Numbered from the stretch's first letter, positions 1 through 8,871 are shown. The stretch: 64,000 nucleotides of DNA from Lachnospiraceae bacterium (GCA_017503735.1 JAFVSN010000006.1:154255-218254); one strand, 5' to 3'. Numbers and translations are program-made. Notes: a model not told the origin generated them from the sequence alone.

Positions 1-488
1 ACGGCGGAAACTCTTGCCAAAAGTCCTTCTTGTTCCTCATCAAAAAACAAAAAAGAACTGATTTCTTCCAACGCCCCGTTGCTGTCGATTTCCTCTGCTG
101 TTCCTTCCATTCCCGGAGCCAAACGTTGCAATGCATACTCATGTAAATACAACCGGTCGGTATAGGCGGTAAGTGCCTGCATTGCCACAGTAAGCTCCTG
201 TCGCACATTCCCGATGCGGGTCAACGCCTCTTCTCCCAAAGCACATTCCCCTTTTGCCAGAGCCTCTACGTACTGTTTTACAATCTCTGCATACTCCTTT
301 GCTTTCTCCGGAAGTACCACGTCTCCCTCTGCCACACCTTCCGCAAAAGAGGTATATTGCATGGCAAGATTATAATTTGCCATCCGGTAATACACACCGG
401 CCAAATTCTTTAAATAACACGGTAGATTGAACTCCACATCTCTCTTTGCAAACAATTCCTTCCGTGCTCTTACCAATTCCTGATTCAT
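1..488 (-). CDS. Partial unknown protein (N-terminal 162 residues)
   Basis: An open frame starts at an ATG at 488 and runs off the left edge of the window with no stop. It begins MNQELVRARKELF and is rich in Glu, Ala, Leu and Tyr with no membrane segment. The spacing of residues looks helical and a stretch with N-L-A-G-V-Y-Y-R-M-A-N-Y near residues 28-40 resembles a TPR-like helix pair, but this is only an impression. It follows the rhomboid-like gene by 11 bases on the same strand, so it is probably the last or a late gene of the corA operon. I do not recognise the family. The missing C-terminus prevents a firmer call. Confidence 0.7.
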   Translation of the reverse strand, partial: MNQELVRARKELFAKRDVEFNLPCYLKNLAGVYYRMANYNLAMQYTSFAEGVAEGDVVLPEKAKEYAEIVKQYVEALAKGECALGEEALTRIGNVRQELTVAMQALTAYTDRLYLHEYALQRLAPGMEGTAEEIDSNGALEEISSFLFFDEEQEGLLARVSA

Positions 489-499
489 AACAAACCTTC

Positions 500-1429
500 C
501 TATTCTTCCGTATTTCCTTTTACCCTTCTTACATGTTCATGGGTATACAAATGATCCGAGCAATACTCGTAATTTCCTTCACATTTTGAGCAGAACCGAA
601 ACTCTAACGTGTCATCGTCAAGCTCCGTCCGCCCGCAAATCGCACATTTATGTCTTGTAATCACATTTCTTCCACGGAATTCTACTACATTTCCGGACTC
701 CCACTTGGCATCGTACATTTTTTTGCGAAAATCAGACTTTCGTTTCATTTCCGACGGAGAAATCCGGCGGTAATTCCTTGTGGCAAGGAAAAAGATTAAA
801 AAGTTCAATACAGACACCACAATCGCCAGGGCATACGGACCTCCGATCCGGAATCCGTAATGAGTAATGTAGGAGATCGCTTCGTACCCCATTAATACCC
901 CGTACAAAATCCCCAACCATTTTGCCTTTACCGGAAGTAGGAAAAACATCAAAAACGTTGCATTCGGCATCATTACAAAATAGGCAAGAAACATGGAACG
1001 GTTCACATAATACATGCTCCCGATTCCCACCGTACTGATATAAACCATACCCTGACCGGTCACAAGACAGGCGATTCCGTAAAACACAAACGCTGCCACA
1101 ATCTGAAACAACAGTCCGGAAAAGAAATACAAATTAAATCGAAACGAACCCCACATGTTTTCCAAAGAGCGACCGATGGAATAATAGATATATAATTCCA
1201 AAAACACCCAGAAAACACTGTCACTCGGCGGTTGCAATACAAACGTAAACAGACGCCATACTTCTCCGTGTAAGATACGATACACATCCAAAGATAACCA
1301 TCTTACATAAAAGGTCGGGGCCATCATATCCAAAAGAAATCCCGCCGCATATAACACAATCATGTAAATCATTAAATTCGGAATCGCATACCGACCTAAC
1401 TTTCTCTCCAACCGGTTTAAAAACTTCAT
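500..1429 (-). CDS. Rhomboid-like multi-pass membrane protein with C-terminal zinc-binding tail
   Basis: The 309-residue product has about six hydrophobic segments between residues 15 and 218. A G-E-V-W-R-L-F-T-F motif after the first segment fits the WR motif of the rhomboid L1 loop. The usual rhomboid serine motif GxSG is not seen; the nearest text is GIGSM, so I infer a derlin-like or inactive rhomboid fold rather than a protease. After the last segment comes a soluble tail with CAIC, CSKC and C-S-D-H-x3-T-H, a likely zinc-binding module. The start codon overlaps the corA stop as TAATG, which suggests translational coupling. Substrate and role are unknown. Confidence 0.7.
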   Translation of the reverse strand: MKFLNRLERKLGRYAIPNLMIYMIVLYAAGFLLDMMAPTFYVRWLSLDVYRILHGEVWRLFTFVLQPPSDSVFWVFLELYIYYSIGRSLENMWGSFRFNLYFFSGLLFQIVAAFVFYGIACLVTGQGMVYISTVGIGSMYYVNRSMFLAYFVMMPNATFLMFFLLPVKAKWLGILYGVLMGYEAISYITHYGFRIGGPYALAIVVSVLNFLIFFLATRNYRRISPSEMKRKSDFRKKMYDAKWESGNVVEFRGRNVITRHKCAICGRTELDDDTLEFRFCSKCEGNYEYCSDHLYTHEHVRRVKGNTEE

Positions 1430-2376
1430 TAAAACAAATCCTTCTTTCTAAAAATAATCGCTATAATGGAAGCAATCAGCAAAGCTCCACCCAACACAAA
1501 CAGGAAGCCATATGGTTGATTCTGCCCCGGAAGCGGCACATTCATACCGTAAAAGCTGGCAATCATGGTAGGAATCGACAGTACAATCGTAAGCGTTGCC
1601 AATGCTTTCATTACGTTATTTAAGTTATTGGACAAAATCGACGAAAAGGTATCCATGGTACTGTTTAAAATGCCGCTGTAAATATTGGCCATCTCCAACG
1701 CCTGCCGGTTCTCGATAATAACATCCTCAAGTAAATCCTCATCCTCCGGATAACGCTTTACCTTTTCTGTCCGAAGAAGCTTCTCAAACACCGTTTCATT
1801 GGAACGAATTGCGGTGGTAAAGTACACCAGGGCCTTTTCAAGCTCATGCATTTCCATAATTTCCAGATTGCGCTGGGATTCTTTCAGTTTATCCTCCAAC
1901 CGGTCGCTTTCCCTGTTAATTACACGCAGATACTGCAGGAATACCGTTGCAACCCGGTAAAAAACCTGCATGATAAAACGGGTTTTCTTATAGGTAAAGA
2001 AATCTTTGATTCTACCGGATTTAAAATACTGCAAAATCGGAGTTTCCCGTAAGGTAACCGTAATTACAATATCCTTTGCCGTAATAATTGCAAGCGGCAT
2101 GGTAGTATAACGCTTCCGTTCCACATCATCCACCAGTTCCGTTTCAATTTCCGGAGAGTCAACCAAAATCAAATGATAGTTGTCTTCCAGTTCGATACGC
2201 GCCTTTTCTTCTTCATCGAGAGGGGCTCTTAAGGCATCCAGCTCTACACCTGTCATTCCTGCCACCTCTTCCAACTCTTTCGGACTGGGTGCGGTCAAAG
2301 ATACCCAACAGTCTTTTTCTACTTTATCCAAGCGAATGAAATCGCCGTTCTCTGCTGTTTTAAAAATCTCTAACAT
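1429..2376 (-). CDS. corA: CorA-family divalent cation (Mg2+/Co2+) transporter
   Basis: The 315-residue product has the CorA layout: a large N-terminal soluble domain, a long helical stalk with E-K-A-L-V-Y-F and R-S-N-E-T-V-F, and two C-terminal membrane helices. The signature YGMN follows the first membrane helix near residue 275, and the protein ends in a basic R-K-K-D-L-F. CorA proteins form pentameric channels for Mg2+ or related cations in the cytoplasmic membrane. I chose the ATG at 2376, eight bases after GGAGG; a GTG at 2379 is also possible but is closer to the ribosome site. The gene has its own promoter and a structured leader, and leads a small operon with the rhomboid-like gene. 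Confidence 0.92.
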   Translation of the reverse strand: MLEIFKTAENGDFIRLDKVEKDCWVSLTAPSPKELEEVAGMTGVELDALRAPLDEEEKARIELEDNYHLILVDSPEIETELVDDVERKRYTTMPLAIITAKDIVITVTLRETPILQYFKSGRIKDFFTYKKTRFIMQVFYRVATVFLQYLRVINRESDRLEDKLKESQRNLEIMEMHELEKALVYFTTAIRSNETVFEKLLRTEKVKRYPEDEDLLEDVIIENRQALEMANIYSGILNSTMDTFSSILSNNLNNVMKALATLTIVLSIPTMIASFYGMNVPLPGQNQPYGFLFVLGGALLIASIIAIIFRKKDLF

Positions 2377-2487
2377 CACACATTCCTCCTTGAAACTGTC
2401 TTATGCAGGCACAACCTCACGACACAGTCGCTCGTTCGTGGGCGTATTCCCACGCAAAACGAGTGTGAAGCAAAGTGCTCCACACTC
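2377..2487 (-). promoter_or_regulatory. Structured 5' leader of corA with two overlapping hairpins
   Basis: Reading on the minus strand, a dyad GAGTGTG/CACACTC with inner AGCA/TGCT pairs (2461-2487) is followed by a second hairpin CTCGTT...AACGAG with inner CGTGGG/CCCACG (2431-2463). The two share the three bases at 2461-2463, so their full forms exclude each other. The first dyad abuts the -10 box, so it may act as a DNA operator across the start site, as an RNA hairpin, or both. It does not match the M-box Mg2+ riboswitch as I know it. The ribosome site GGAGG lies at the downstream end. Confidence 0.5.
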
Positions 2488-2516
2488 ATTATACTTTTCC
2501 TTCTTCCATTCGTCAA
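2488..2516 (-). promoter_or_regulatory. corA promoter
   Basis: On the minus strand TTGACG (2511-2516) and TATAAT (2488-2493) are separated by 17 bases. Both match the SigA consensus well. Confidence 0.75.
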
Positions 2517-2644
2517 GTAACGGTGTAGGAAATAAAACCAGGATTTTCTAAAATTTTCCTATCCTTTTTCTAAACAAAGCGTTGCGCTTGCAGAACTCTC
2601 GTACCGCTTTTGCGCCGCATCTATGCGATACCTTCTTCCTCAAT

Positions 2645-3406
2645 TTATACGCTTACCTTCTTATCTAACAATAATGCAGTACCCACATAACAAAGTCCCA
2701 ATGCTGCAACATATACGCCGATATAAGCCCATGCGTCCGTATTCACCACCAGATACTCGCCCTGAAGAAAACCGGTAGAAACCACTAAGCTGGCAATTTT
2801 TGCAACCACCCAGTCTAATGCAAAGTAAATCGCCACACTGACAACTCCCTTGAACTTCCAGTTGGACAATAAGGTGGTAGAAAGCGTAATCGCAAAGATT
2901 GCCATGGCAACAAATACAAGCCAGGTAATCAATAACATTAAGAGTACATAGATAACCTCGGTTAATCGAACTTCTACACCGGTAAACAGTTGGAAGAACT
3001 CCTTAATTGCCCTCAACAACTCGTCAACGGCTCCGAATTTTGCACAAATCATAAAAACATCACCGATTGCGATTGCAGCCATAACACAGCCGGTCAAAAA
3101 GATTTGAATAACCGTAGTCAACAACTTTGCTCCTACAATCTCAAACATATTGCACGGCGTCAGAAACAGCATGTAACTATGTTTTGTTCTTAAGTCATTG
3201 GAATATGTTATAATACTTTCAAAGCTGAAATAAAACAAAGAAGCAAAAGCAACAAAAATCAACAATCCCATCGCAAGTCCGAGCCAATATTCCTTCTCCA
3301 AAAACAGCCCCAGTGCAAAAACCACTTCAAGAACCAAAACAATCAATCCTACAATCAGTTTTGACAACAATTGTTTTCTGAATTCATATTTAATCAATCT
3401 TCCCAT
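2645..3406 (-). CDS. ABC transporter permease of a GntR/YtrA-type cassette
   Basis: The 253-residue product starts MGRLIKYEFRKQ and carries about six hydrophobic segments, as expected of an ABC-2-like permease that pairs with the adjacent ATPase. I chose the ATG at 3406 because AAGGAGAGG lies just upstream; an upstream extension would overlap the ATPase gene and lacks a ribosome site. The gene sits 13 bases after the ATPase stop. The cassette resembles YtrABC-like exporters of Bacillus and Clostridia that respond to cell-wall stress, but the substrate cannot be read from the sequence. Confidence 0.8.
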   Translation of the reverse strand: MGRLIKYEFRKQLLSKLIVGLIVLVLEVVFALGLFLEKEYWLGLAMGLLIFVAFASLFYFSFESIITYSNDLRTKHSYMLFLTPCNMFEIVGAKLLTTVIQIFLTGCVMAAIAIGDVFMICAKFGAVDELLRAIKEFFQLFTGVEVRLTEVIYVLLMLLITWLVFVAMAIFAITLSTTLLSNWKFKGVVSVAIYFALDWVVAKIASLVVSTGFLQGEYLVVNTDAWAYIGVYVAALGLCYVGTALLLDKKVSV

Positions 3407-3419
3407 AGTTATCCTCTCC

Positions 3420-4109
3420 TTATTCCGCATATACTTCTTTGTATAAATCAACAATAGATTTTCCGCGCTCCGAACGAACTTCTTCCGCATCTCCGGCAAT
3501 TACGACTCCGCCTTTTTTCATGAATACCACACTATCCACAATCGGCTCCAACTCATCCACCAGATGACTGGAAACCACAATGGTCTTGCCTTCTCCCGCC
3601 ACTTCTACAATGGTCTGAATCACGCTTTCTCTGGCAATAATATCAATTCCGTTTAACGGTTCATCCAACATATAAAGCTTCGCATCCCTTGCCAAGGTTG
3701 CTGCTATCTTTAACTTTGCTGCCAAGCCGGAAGAAAGTTCCTTTGCTTTGTCGTTCATATTCAGATCCATCCGTGCAATCAACTCTTCGTAACGTTCCAT
3801 GGAAAAATCTTCAAAGAAATCATCATAATACTTTCCCACATGTTTTACGGTCATATAGGAATAAAAGAAAGGTTCCGTGGACATATATGCCACTTCTTTT
3901 TTAGAGCCCACCCCGATTTTTGCATTATTGTAATACAACTCTCCGGCAGTCGGTTTTACAAGTCCTGCCACCATCTTCATAAAAGTGGTTTTTCCGCTCC
4001 CGTTCGGTCCGAGCAACGCATAAATCTTACCGTCCTCCAATACCAGACTCAGGTCTTTTACCGCCTGTTTCCCTAAATAACGTTTTCCCACCATCTTAGC
4101 TTCTACCAT
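3420..4109 (-). CDS. ABC transporter ATP-binding protein
   Basis: The 229-residue product has Walker A GPNGSGKTT, a somewhat unusual signature ELSSGLAAKLKIA where SGG is replaced by SSG, Walker B LYMLDEPLNGID, and a switch histidine in VVSSHLVDE. These are the standard parts of a nucleotide-binding subunit. AGGAGG lies seven bases before the ATG. It is placed between the GntR regulator and the permease, so the three genes form one operon. The regulator probably represses this ATPase and its permease. Confidence 0.88.
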   Translation of the reverse strand: MVEAKMVGKRYLGKQAVKDLSLVLEDGKIYALLGPNGSGKTTFMKMVAGLVKPTAGELYYNNAKIGVGSKKEVAYMSTEPFFYSYMTVKHVGKYYDDFFEDFSMERYEELIARMDLNMNDKAKELSSGLAAKLKIAATLARDAKLYMLDEPLNGIDIIARESVIQTIVEVAGEGKTIVVSSHLVDELEPIVDSVVFMKKGGVVIAGDAEEVRSERGKSIVDLYKEVYAE

Positions 4110-4155
4110 AATAGCCTCCTTATTATATTATCTCTTCTATATTCCGGAATCATCG

Positions 4156-4515
4156 TTACAGTTTAGAAACTGTTTTTTCAAACATCTTCTGTAACTCCTC
4201 CTTTGTATACCCTAACCCTGACAACGTTTTCACTACATCTTCCAACATCAACCCTGCTTTTTCTTTCCTGAGTTTTTCCGGAATTTCCTCATCTTCCGTA
4301 AGATACGTTCCTAACCCGCGCTTTGTAAAGCAAAGATTTTGAAATTCCAGTTCTTTGTATACACGTGCCGCGGTATTCGGATTAATCTTATACCGAACCG
4401 CCATATCCCGCGCAGACCATAGCTTCTCGCCCGGTTGCAGTTCTCCGCTCATCAGCATACGCTTAATTTCATCTACCACCTGCTGATAAATCGGTGTATT
4501 CATGGAAAACTCCAT
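4156..4515 (-). CDS. GntR-family (YtrA subfamily) transcriptional regulator
   Basis: The 119-residue product has a GntR winged helix: P-I-Y-Q-Q-V-V-D-E-I-K at the N-terminus, LQPGEKLWSARDMAVRYKIN, then P-N-T-A-A-R-V-Y-K-E-L and a G-L-G-T-Y-L wing. The effector domain is short, as in the YtrA subfamily. AAAGGAGG precedes the ATG. It is the first gene of the cassette with the ATPase and permease. A near-perfect dyad over its own -10 box points to autoregulation of the operon. Confidence 0.9.
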   Translation of the reverse strand: MEFSMNTPIYQQVVDEIKRMLMSGELQPGEKLWSARDMAVRYKINPNTAARVYKELEFQNLCFTKRGLGTYLTEDEEIPEKLRKEKAGLMLEDVVKTLSGLGYTKEELQKMFEKTVSKL

Positions 4516-4542
4516 TCCATACCTCCTTTACAAAGACTGTAT

Positions 4543-4568
4543 TAGTGCACTAGCTATATAGTACACTA
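4543..4568. promoter_or_regulatory. Dyad operator over the -10 box of the GntR cassette
   Basis: TAGTGCAC (4543-4550) and GTACACTA (4561-4568) form an inverted repeat with one mismatch and a ten-base centre. It covers the -10 box, a typical place for a GntR repressor. Binding by the adjacent regulator is inferred. Confidence 0.65.
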
Positions 4569-4586
4569 GGTCGTTAGTTTTGTCAA
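4558..4586 (-). promoter_or_regulatory. Promoter of the GntR/ABC cassette
   Basis: On the minus strand a perfect TTGACA (4581-4586) and TACTAT (4558-4563) are separated by 17 bases. Confidence 0.8.
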
Positions 4587-4761
4587 CCACTTTTTTAAAT
4601 TTTTTTTGATAAGAAGAACTTTCCTTTCTCCATAAAAATTGGTTGTTTACTTTTTTATAAAAAAACCAAACTAAAAACGTAAAGTAATCTTACTTTATAA
4701 CACCGGATTTTATCCGGAATCACTTTATAAACAGCCGCTTTACGGCAGAACGGAGGCAACC

Positions 4762-4983
4762 ATGAGAAACAAATTATTGGATGCAACCGCGCTTACCATC
4801 GCAATCATCGGTGCTGTTAACTGGGGGTTAATCGGCTTCTTTGATTTCGATCTGGTTGCATTTTTGTTCGGTTCCATGTCCTGGATTTCCCGTATCGTTT
4901 ACGCCCTTGTCGGTTTAAGCGGTCTTTATCTGCTCACTTTCTATCTTTATTTGAGCGATAGTCCAATCACGGAACGAGGCTAA
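4762..4983 (+). CDS. DUF378 family small membrane protein
   Basis: The 73-residue product has two membrane segments and the family pattern L-T-I-A-I-I-G-A-V-N-W-G-L-I-G, followed by R-I-V-Y-A-L-V-G-L-S-G-L-Y. DUF378 proteins (YuzA-like) are of unknown function. ACGGAGG precedes the ATG. It is one of only two plus-strand genes in the window and is followed at once by a strong terminator. Upstream (4680-4745) are short dyads AAAGTAA/TTACTTT and CCGGAT/ATCCGG; I could not assign a confident promoter. Confidence 0.85.
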   Translation: MRNKLLDATALTIAIIGAVNWGLIGFFDFDLVAFLFGSMSWISRIVYALVGLSGLYLLTFYLYLSDSPITERG

Positions 4984-4987
4984 AAAA

Positions 4988-5020
4988 ATCGGCAACAAAT
5001 CTACTGGATTTGTTGCCGAT
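4988..5020. terminator. Bidirectional intrinsic terminator between DUF378 and SH3b genes
   Basis: A perfect 14-base stem (4988-5001 with 5007-5020) with a five-base loop is flanked by A-rich and T-rich tracts, so it can end transcription from both sides. Confidence 0.85.
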
Positions 5021-5036
5021 ACATAGTTTTTTCTTT

Positions 5037-6134
5037 TTATAACTTACGCAATAACCGCTTTGCAGCACATGACACCTTATTTAAGAACCGTACATCCTGT
5101 CCGAAGCTAATCTCAATTACCTTCACATCGCTGTTATCCCGGACAATTCCTTTGCCGAAATATTCATGATACACCATATCACCGATACGAAGACGGTCAA
5201 TCTCCTCTTTTAATACTTCCTTTTCTTTTAAGCTGGCTGCTATTTCACGAAGATGAGCTTCCTCTTCTTCATTTTCTCCGTTTCGACTCTGCCGAATCAT
5301 CTCCTCGTTCATCAAGCGGGCACGCTCTTTATCCGCCAAAAGACTGGCCTCGTCCTGTCGCTCTACCGGAGCCCGTCTCGGTTCTTCCGTTAACTCTTCC
5401 ATCCGATCTTCCTCTACCGGGTCTCGTCTCTTCATAACCGGAATCGGAGTTCCGTCTGCGGAAAGAGGCGCATTTGATAAAGAAATATTTTTTAAGTTGT
5501 CAAGTTTTTCGCTGGTTTCATTTCCTTTCATATCATCATTCCGTTTTTTCAAATACCAAAGGCCAACCAAAGCACTTGCTGCGATTGCCACAACAACCAG
5601 TAATGCGATCAATCCGCCGCCGCTACCATCCGCCGGTTCCGGCTCTTCCTGTACAGGAGGGGTCGGTGTTGCCGTTGCAGGAACCGGAGTCGGCGTTGCC
5701 GGTTCCGGTGTCGGTGACGGTGTAGGAATCGGAGTCGGCGTCGTCAACGGATCTAACACATCCTCCATCATATCTACATAACTGCTGTGAACATATCCTA
5801 CAATAATCGTATCATCTCTGCGAAAAGAAACCTTATACCAAATCTGACGACTGCTTTCTGCCTGGTCCAAAATCGCCACTTCATCCCCTTTGTCTAAGGT
5901 GACGCCTTCTTCTCCTACCTTTACCACCGGATTATCTTTTCCTGCTGCTGTACGTACATTTAAACCGTACGTTGTTACAATTCCCCGATATACATTGCTC
6001 TCTCCCCGTTCAACATCATATTCATAAACTGCTTCCGTTTCCGCGGATGCATAGTTCCCGTTTGCGAATAAAAGGCTACCGAGTAATAACACATACATCA
6101 CCTTTTTCATCTGCTTTGCTACTGTTCTTCTCAT
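5037..6134 (-). CDS. Secreted SH3b domain - Thr/Pro linker - TM - cytoplasmic coiled coil - Tudor-like protein
   Basis: The start is the ATG at 6134, with AAAGGAG seven bases upstream. The 365-residue product begins with a signal peptide ending near YASA. A bacterial SH3 domain follows (about residues 45-125: G-L-N-V-R-T-A-A-G-K, G-D-E-V-A-I-L, W-Y-K-V-S-F), then a Thr-Pro-rich wall-spanning linker, one membrane helix (LIALLVVVAIAASALVGLWY) and a charged region with coiled-coil character. The last 50 residues (GDMVYHEYFGKGIVRDN...) resemble the Tudor-like C-terminal domain of PcrA/UvrD. The layout suggests coupling a wall-sensing outer domain to a cytoplasmic partner; this is inference. Confidence 0.7.
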   Translation of the reverse strand: MRRTVAKQMKKVMYVLLLGSLLFANGNYASAETEAVYEYDVERGESNVYRGIVTTYGLNVRTAAGKDNPVVKVGEEGVTLDKGDEVAILDQAESSRQIWYKVSFRRDDTIIVGYVHSSYVDMMEDVLDPLTTPTPIPTPSPTPEPATPTPVPATATPTPPVQEEPEPADGSGGGLIALLVVVAIAASALVGLWYLKKRNDDMKGNETSEKLDNLKNISLSNAPLSADGTPIPVMKRRDPVEEDRMEELTEEPRRAPVERQDEASLLADKERARLMNEEMIRQSRNGENEEEEAHLREIAASLKEKEVLKEEIDRLRIGDMVYHEYFGKGIVRDNSDVKVIEISFGQDVRFLNKVSCAAKRLLRKL

Positions 6135-6176
6135 ACCCATTCTCCTTTCAAAGTAGTTTATCAACCCGTGAGATTC

Positions 6177-7481
6177 CTATCCTTCTCTTCCCAACATATA
6201 ATGAATGAACTGCTGTGCACTTCTTCCGGACAGTCCGCCGCCGCGCAACTCCCAGATATTGGCTTGTGCCAAAAGCATTTCTTCTTTTCCTTTAAGTTCC
6301 GGATATTTTGCCGCAATTCCTTTCACAATCCGTTCGAACTCCCGTTTATCCGGTGCCGAATAATTCACCGTAATTCCGAACCGTGCTACCAACGAAAGCT
6401 TCTCCTGCATCGTATCGGACCGATGCAATTCATCCTTTGACATATCCGAGCGATCGGACCATGTCTCCCGGATTAAATGCCGTCTGTTTGAGGTTGCATA
6501 AATCAATATATTCTCCGGACGTATCTCCAGCCCGCCTTCGATGACTGCTTTCAAATATTTGTATTCAATCTCAAATTCTTCAAAAGACAAATCATCCATA
6601 TAAATTACAAATCGATAGTTCCGATTCTTTATCTTCGAAATCAAGGCCGACAACTGATGAAACTGATGCTTGTAGATTTCTATCATTCGTAAGCCGTCAT
6701 CATAAAATTCGTTCAAAATCGCTTTGATGCTGGTGGATTTTCCGGTACCGCTGTCGCCGTAAAGCAACACATTATTCGCCTTTTTTCCTTCCACAAAAGC
6801 TTTTGTGTTTTCCACCAACGTCTTTTTCTGCATATCATAACCGATAATATCCGACAATCGCACGATTTCGGTATTGGTAATCGGTTGTAAGGAAAAGTCT
6901 TCCCCTTCTCCCACCAACCGGAATGCTTTATTTAATCCGAACTGTCCCACACCGTACTTTTTATAAAATCCGGTTACTGCCGCAAACACATCTTCCGCGT
7001 CTTTGGATGCCGCCAATGCATGTTGTAACTCTTTTATTTTATCCGCAACGCTTTTATTAAAATGTTGTGCCTTTTTCGGAATGGAACGATAATCGGTCAA
7101 CACCGAAAAGCACGCAATGGACAATTCTTTCTCCAACTCCGAAAAATCATAGAAAAACAACTCTCTGAAAATTCCGAAATCGTTTTTGGCAAGTACGTTT
7201 ACCGAACCGTCTGACGCTCCGTTCTTCTCACATAACAAAGAGAAAGGAGTCTCGGCCATAGCCAGCAAATAAGCAAGATACGCCTGCCAAAGATTCTCAT
7301 CAAACCCGTACGCAGTCGCCAGATCAAGCAATTTATGCACCTGCACATAAATCCTTTCTATCGTTTGCGATTGATCCGCTTTCTTTTGTTCGTATGCGTG
7401 GATGCAGCCTGCCAATTCGTTTAAAATCTCTGCCCCCGCAATATCCTTATAAATAATCAGTCTAGCAATTTTATGGTACAT
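6177..7481 (-). CDS. DUF815-type ATP-binding protein
   Basis: The 434-residue product has a divergent N-terminal half and a C-terminal AAA-type core: VLLYGDSGTGKSTSIKAIL (Walker A), FVIYMDDLSFEE (Walker B), ILIYATSNRRHLI (sensor 1) and a final GGGLSGRSAQQFIHYML. These match the DUF815 family of uncharacterised AAA ATPases of Firmicutes. It is followed by the SH3b protein gene and preceded by another ATPase gene. No direct function can be given. Confidence 0.85.
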   Translation of the reverse strand: MYHKIARLIIYKDIAGAEILNELAGCIHAYEQKKADQSQTIERIYVQVHKLLDLATAYGFDENLWQAYLAYLLAMAETPFSLLCEKNGASDGSVNVLAKNDFGIFRELFFYDFSELEKELSIACFSVLTDYRSIPKKAQHFNKSVADKIKELQHALAASKDAEDVFAAVTGFYKKYGVGQFGLNKAFRLVGEGEDFSLQPITNTEIVRLSDIIGYDMQKKTLVENTKAFVEGKKANNVLLYGDSGTGKSTSIKAILNEFYDDGLRMIEIYKHQFHQLSALISKIKNRNYRFVIYMDDLSFEEFEIEYKYLKAVIEGGLEIRPENILIYATSNRRHLIRETWSDRSDMSKDELHRSDTMQEKLSLVARFGITVNYSAPDKREFERIVKGIAAKYPELKGKEEMLLAQANIWELRGGGLSGRSAQQFIHYMLGREG

Positions 7482-7518
7482 TCTTCTGCCTTTCCGACGC
7501 TATCATGCGTTCTCTCCC

Positions 7519-8871
7519 CTACATATCCTTTGCGCAAACCAAATGAATTCCCTTTTCTCCTGCCGCCGAAGAAAAATCATCAGCAAATCCCTGCATGGAA
7601 AAACAATACCATTCATCCGGAACAATTCCCGCAGTTTCCAAAACATGCTCCCAATTTTCCAAAACAGCTTGATCTGTTTTCGTTTCGCCACTGTCACAAA
7701 ACCCTACCAGATATCTTCCGTTTTCGGTCTTTGCCACCACATCCAGTTTGCCTGTCTTCCCGTACCAAACACCAAAGGTTCCGTACTGTCCCTCCAGTTG
7801 TCCATAACGATTCATTACTTGCAAATATTCTCCGCAGACATCGCTGAATGCTTCCTTTACATATTCGGTCAAATACGGTGCAACCTCATTTTTATATACC
7901 TGTTCTCCGTTTCCCATGGCAATCTCGGACAAATTCGGATAAACAAACCGATACCAGAATCGCAGAAACGGTTCCCGTATTCGATATAAGCCCTTTTGTA
8001 CACTCCTCGTTTCCGCAGTATCAAAAGAGAACAACTTTTCCGTACAGTCCATCTCTGTCAGATTTTTCAGATATACACTGATTTTCGCTCTGGAAAATCC
8101 GGTTTCTTCAAAAATATCGTTCAGCTTATTTTTCCCCTGAGCCAATGCCGCAAGAATCGTATTATACGCTGATAATTCACGCAATTCCCGTTTTAAATAA
8201 TTCTCCGCTTCCGCATATAACGGTGCTTCCTCGGACATAAACAAGCGAATTATATTCTCACTGATACTATCCGATTCCTTCCAAAGCCGCAAATATCCCG
8301 GAACTTTTCCCAACACCGCAGCAGTGAAAATATTATCCCTTACCGTACTGCTTTTCAGATATCCGGCAAGCTCCATAAAAGAAAATTCCTTTAACTTAAT
8401 AAATCCCTGTAACAGCCTTGCCGCGCCTCCCAAAACAGCGGACATCTCGTTTTCCACCCAACTTACGGAAGAAGAAAGAAATAATACAAGTAGCGAACCA
8501 TCTCCGTGATGTTCCGCATAAAACCGCAAAAAGGACGTTAAAAACTCCGACGAATCTTCCAGTAAATTTCGGAACTCGTCAAAAACAAACACAAGCTTCC
8601 CTTCGGATTTTTTCAAAGCATAAACAGCCGTCAAAGCCTCATAAAAATCCGCAGCGTCTGCCGCTTGCCACTCCTTCTTCATACAAAGAAACTGTTCTTC
8701 TGTTGTCACACGGCGTGCCGCATAATAGACAGCGTCTTTATCTTTCATAAATGTGCGCGCCAGTGTTGTTTTTCCGATACCGCTTCGTCCGTATAAAACG
8801 ATAATACCGCTCCGCTCCGCCGCATACAACCCATGCAGACGTTCCAGTTCCTGTGTTCGTCCTATCAACAT
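7519..8871 (-). CDS. Archaeal-type AAA ATPase with C-terminal DUF234 domain
   Basis: The 450-residue product starts MLIGRTQELERL and has Walker A LYGRSGIGKTTLA and Walker B LVFVFDEFRNL. A winged-helix region with KISVYLKNLTEMD follows, then the DUF234 signature YRIREPFLRFWYRFVYPN and a C-terminal part reminiscent of a restriction-like fold (G-K-L-D-V-V-A-K, Y-L-V-G-F-C). Members of this STAND-like family are common in archaea and anaerobic bacteria and have no settled role. It lies directly after argS but is probably unrelated in function. Confidence 0.85.
   Translation of the reverse strand: MLIGRTQELERLHGLYAAERSGIIVLYGRSGIGKTTLARTFMKDKDAVYYAARRVTTEEQFLCMKKEWQAADAADFYEALTAVYALKKSEGKLVFVFDEFRNLLEDSSEFLTSFLRFYAEHHGDGSLLVLFLSSSVSWVENEMSAVLGGAARLLQGFIKLKEFSFMELAGYLKSSTVRDNIFTAAVLGKVPGYLRLWKESDSISENIIRLFMSEEAPLYAEAENYLKRELRELSAYNTILAALAQGKNKLNDIFEETGFSRAKISVYLKNLTEMDCTEKLFSFDTAETRSVQKGLYRIREPFLRFWYRFVYPNLSEIAMGNGEQVYKNEVAPYLTEYVKEAFSDVCGEYLQVMNRYGQLEGQYGTFGVWYGKTGKLDVVAKTENGRYLVGFCDSGETKTDQAVLENWEHVLETAGIVPDEWYCFSMQGFADDFSSAAGEKGIHLVCAKDM

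Noticed and set aside
500-1429. Active rhomboid protease
   Set aside because: The GxSG serine motif is missing, so only a rhomboid-like fold is claimed.
2377-2487. M-box (Mg2+) riboswitch upstream of corA
   Set aside because: The leader is shorter and lacks the conserved M-box loops as I know them; only two simple hairpins are visible.
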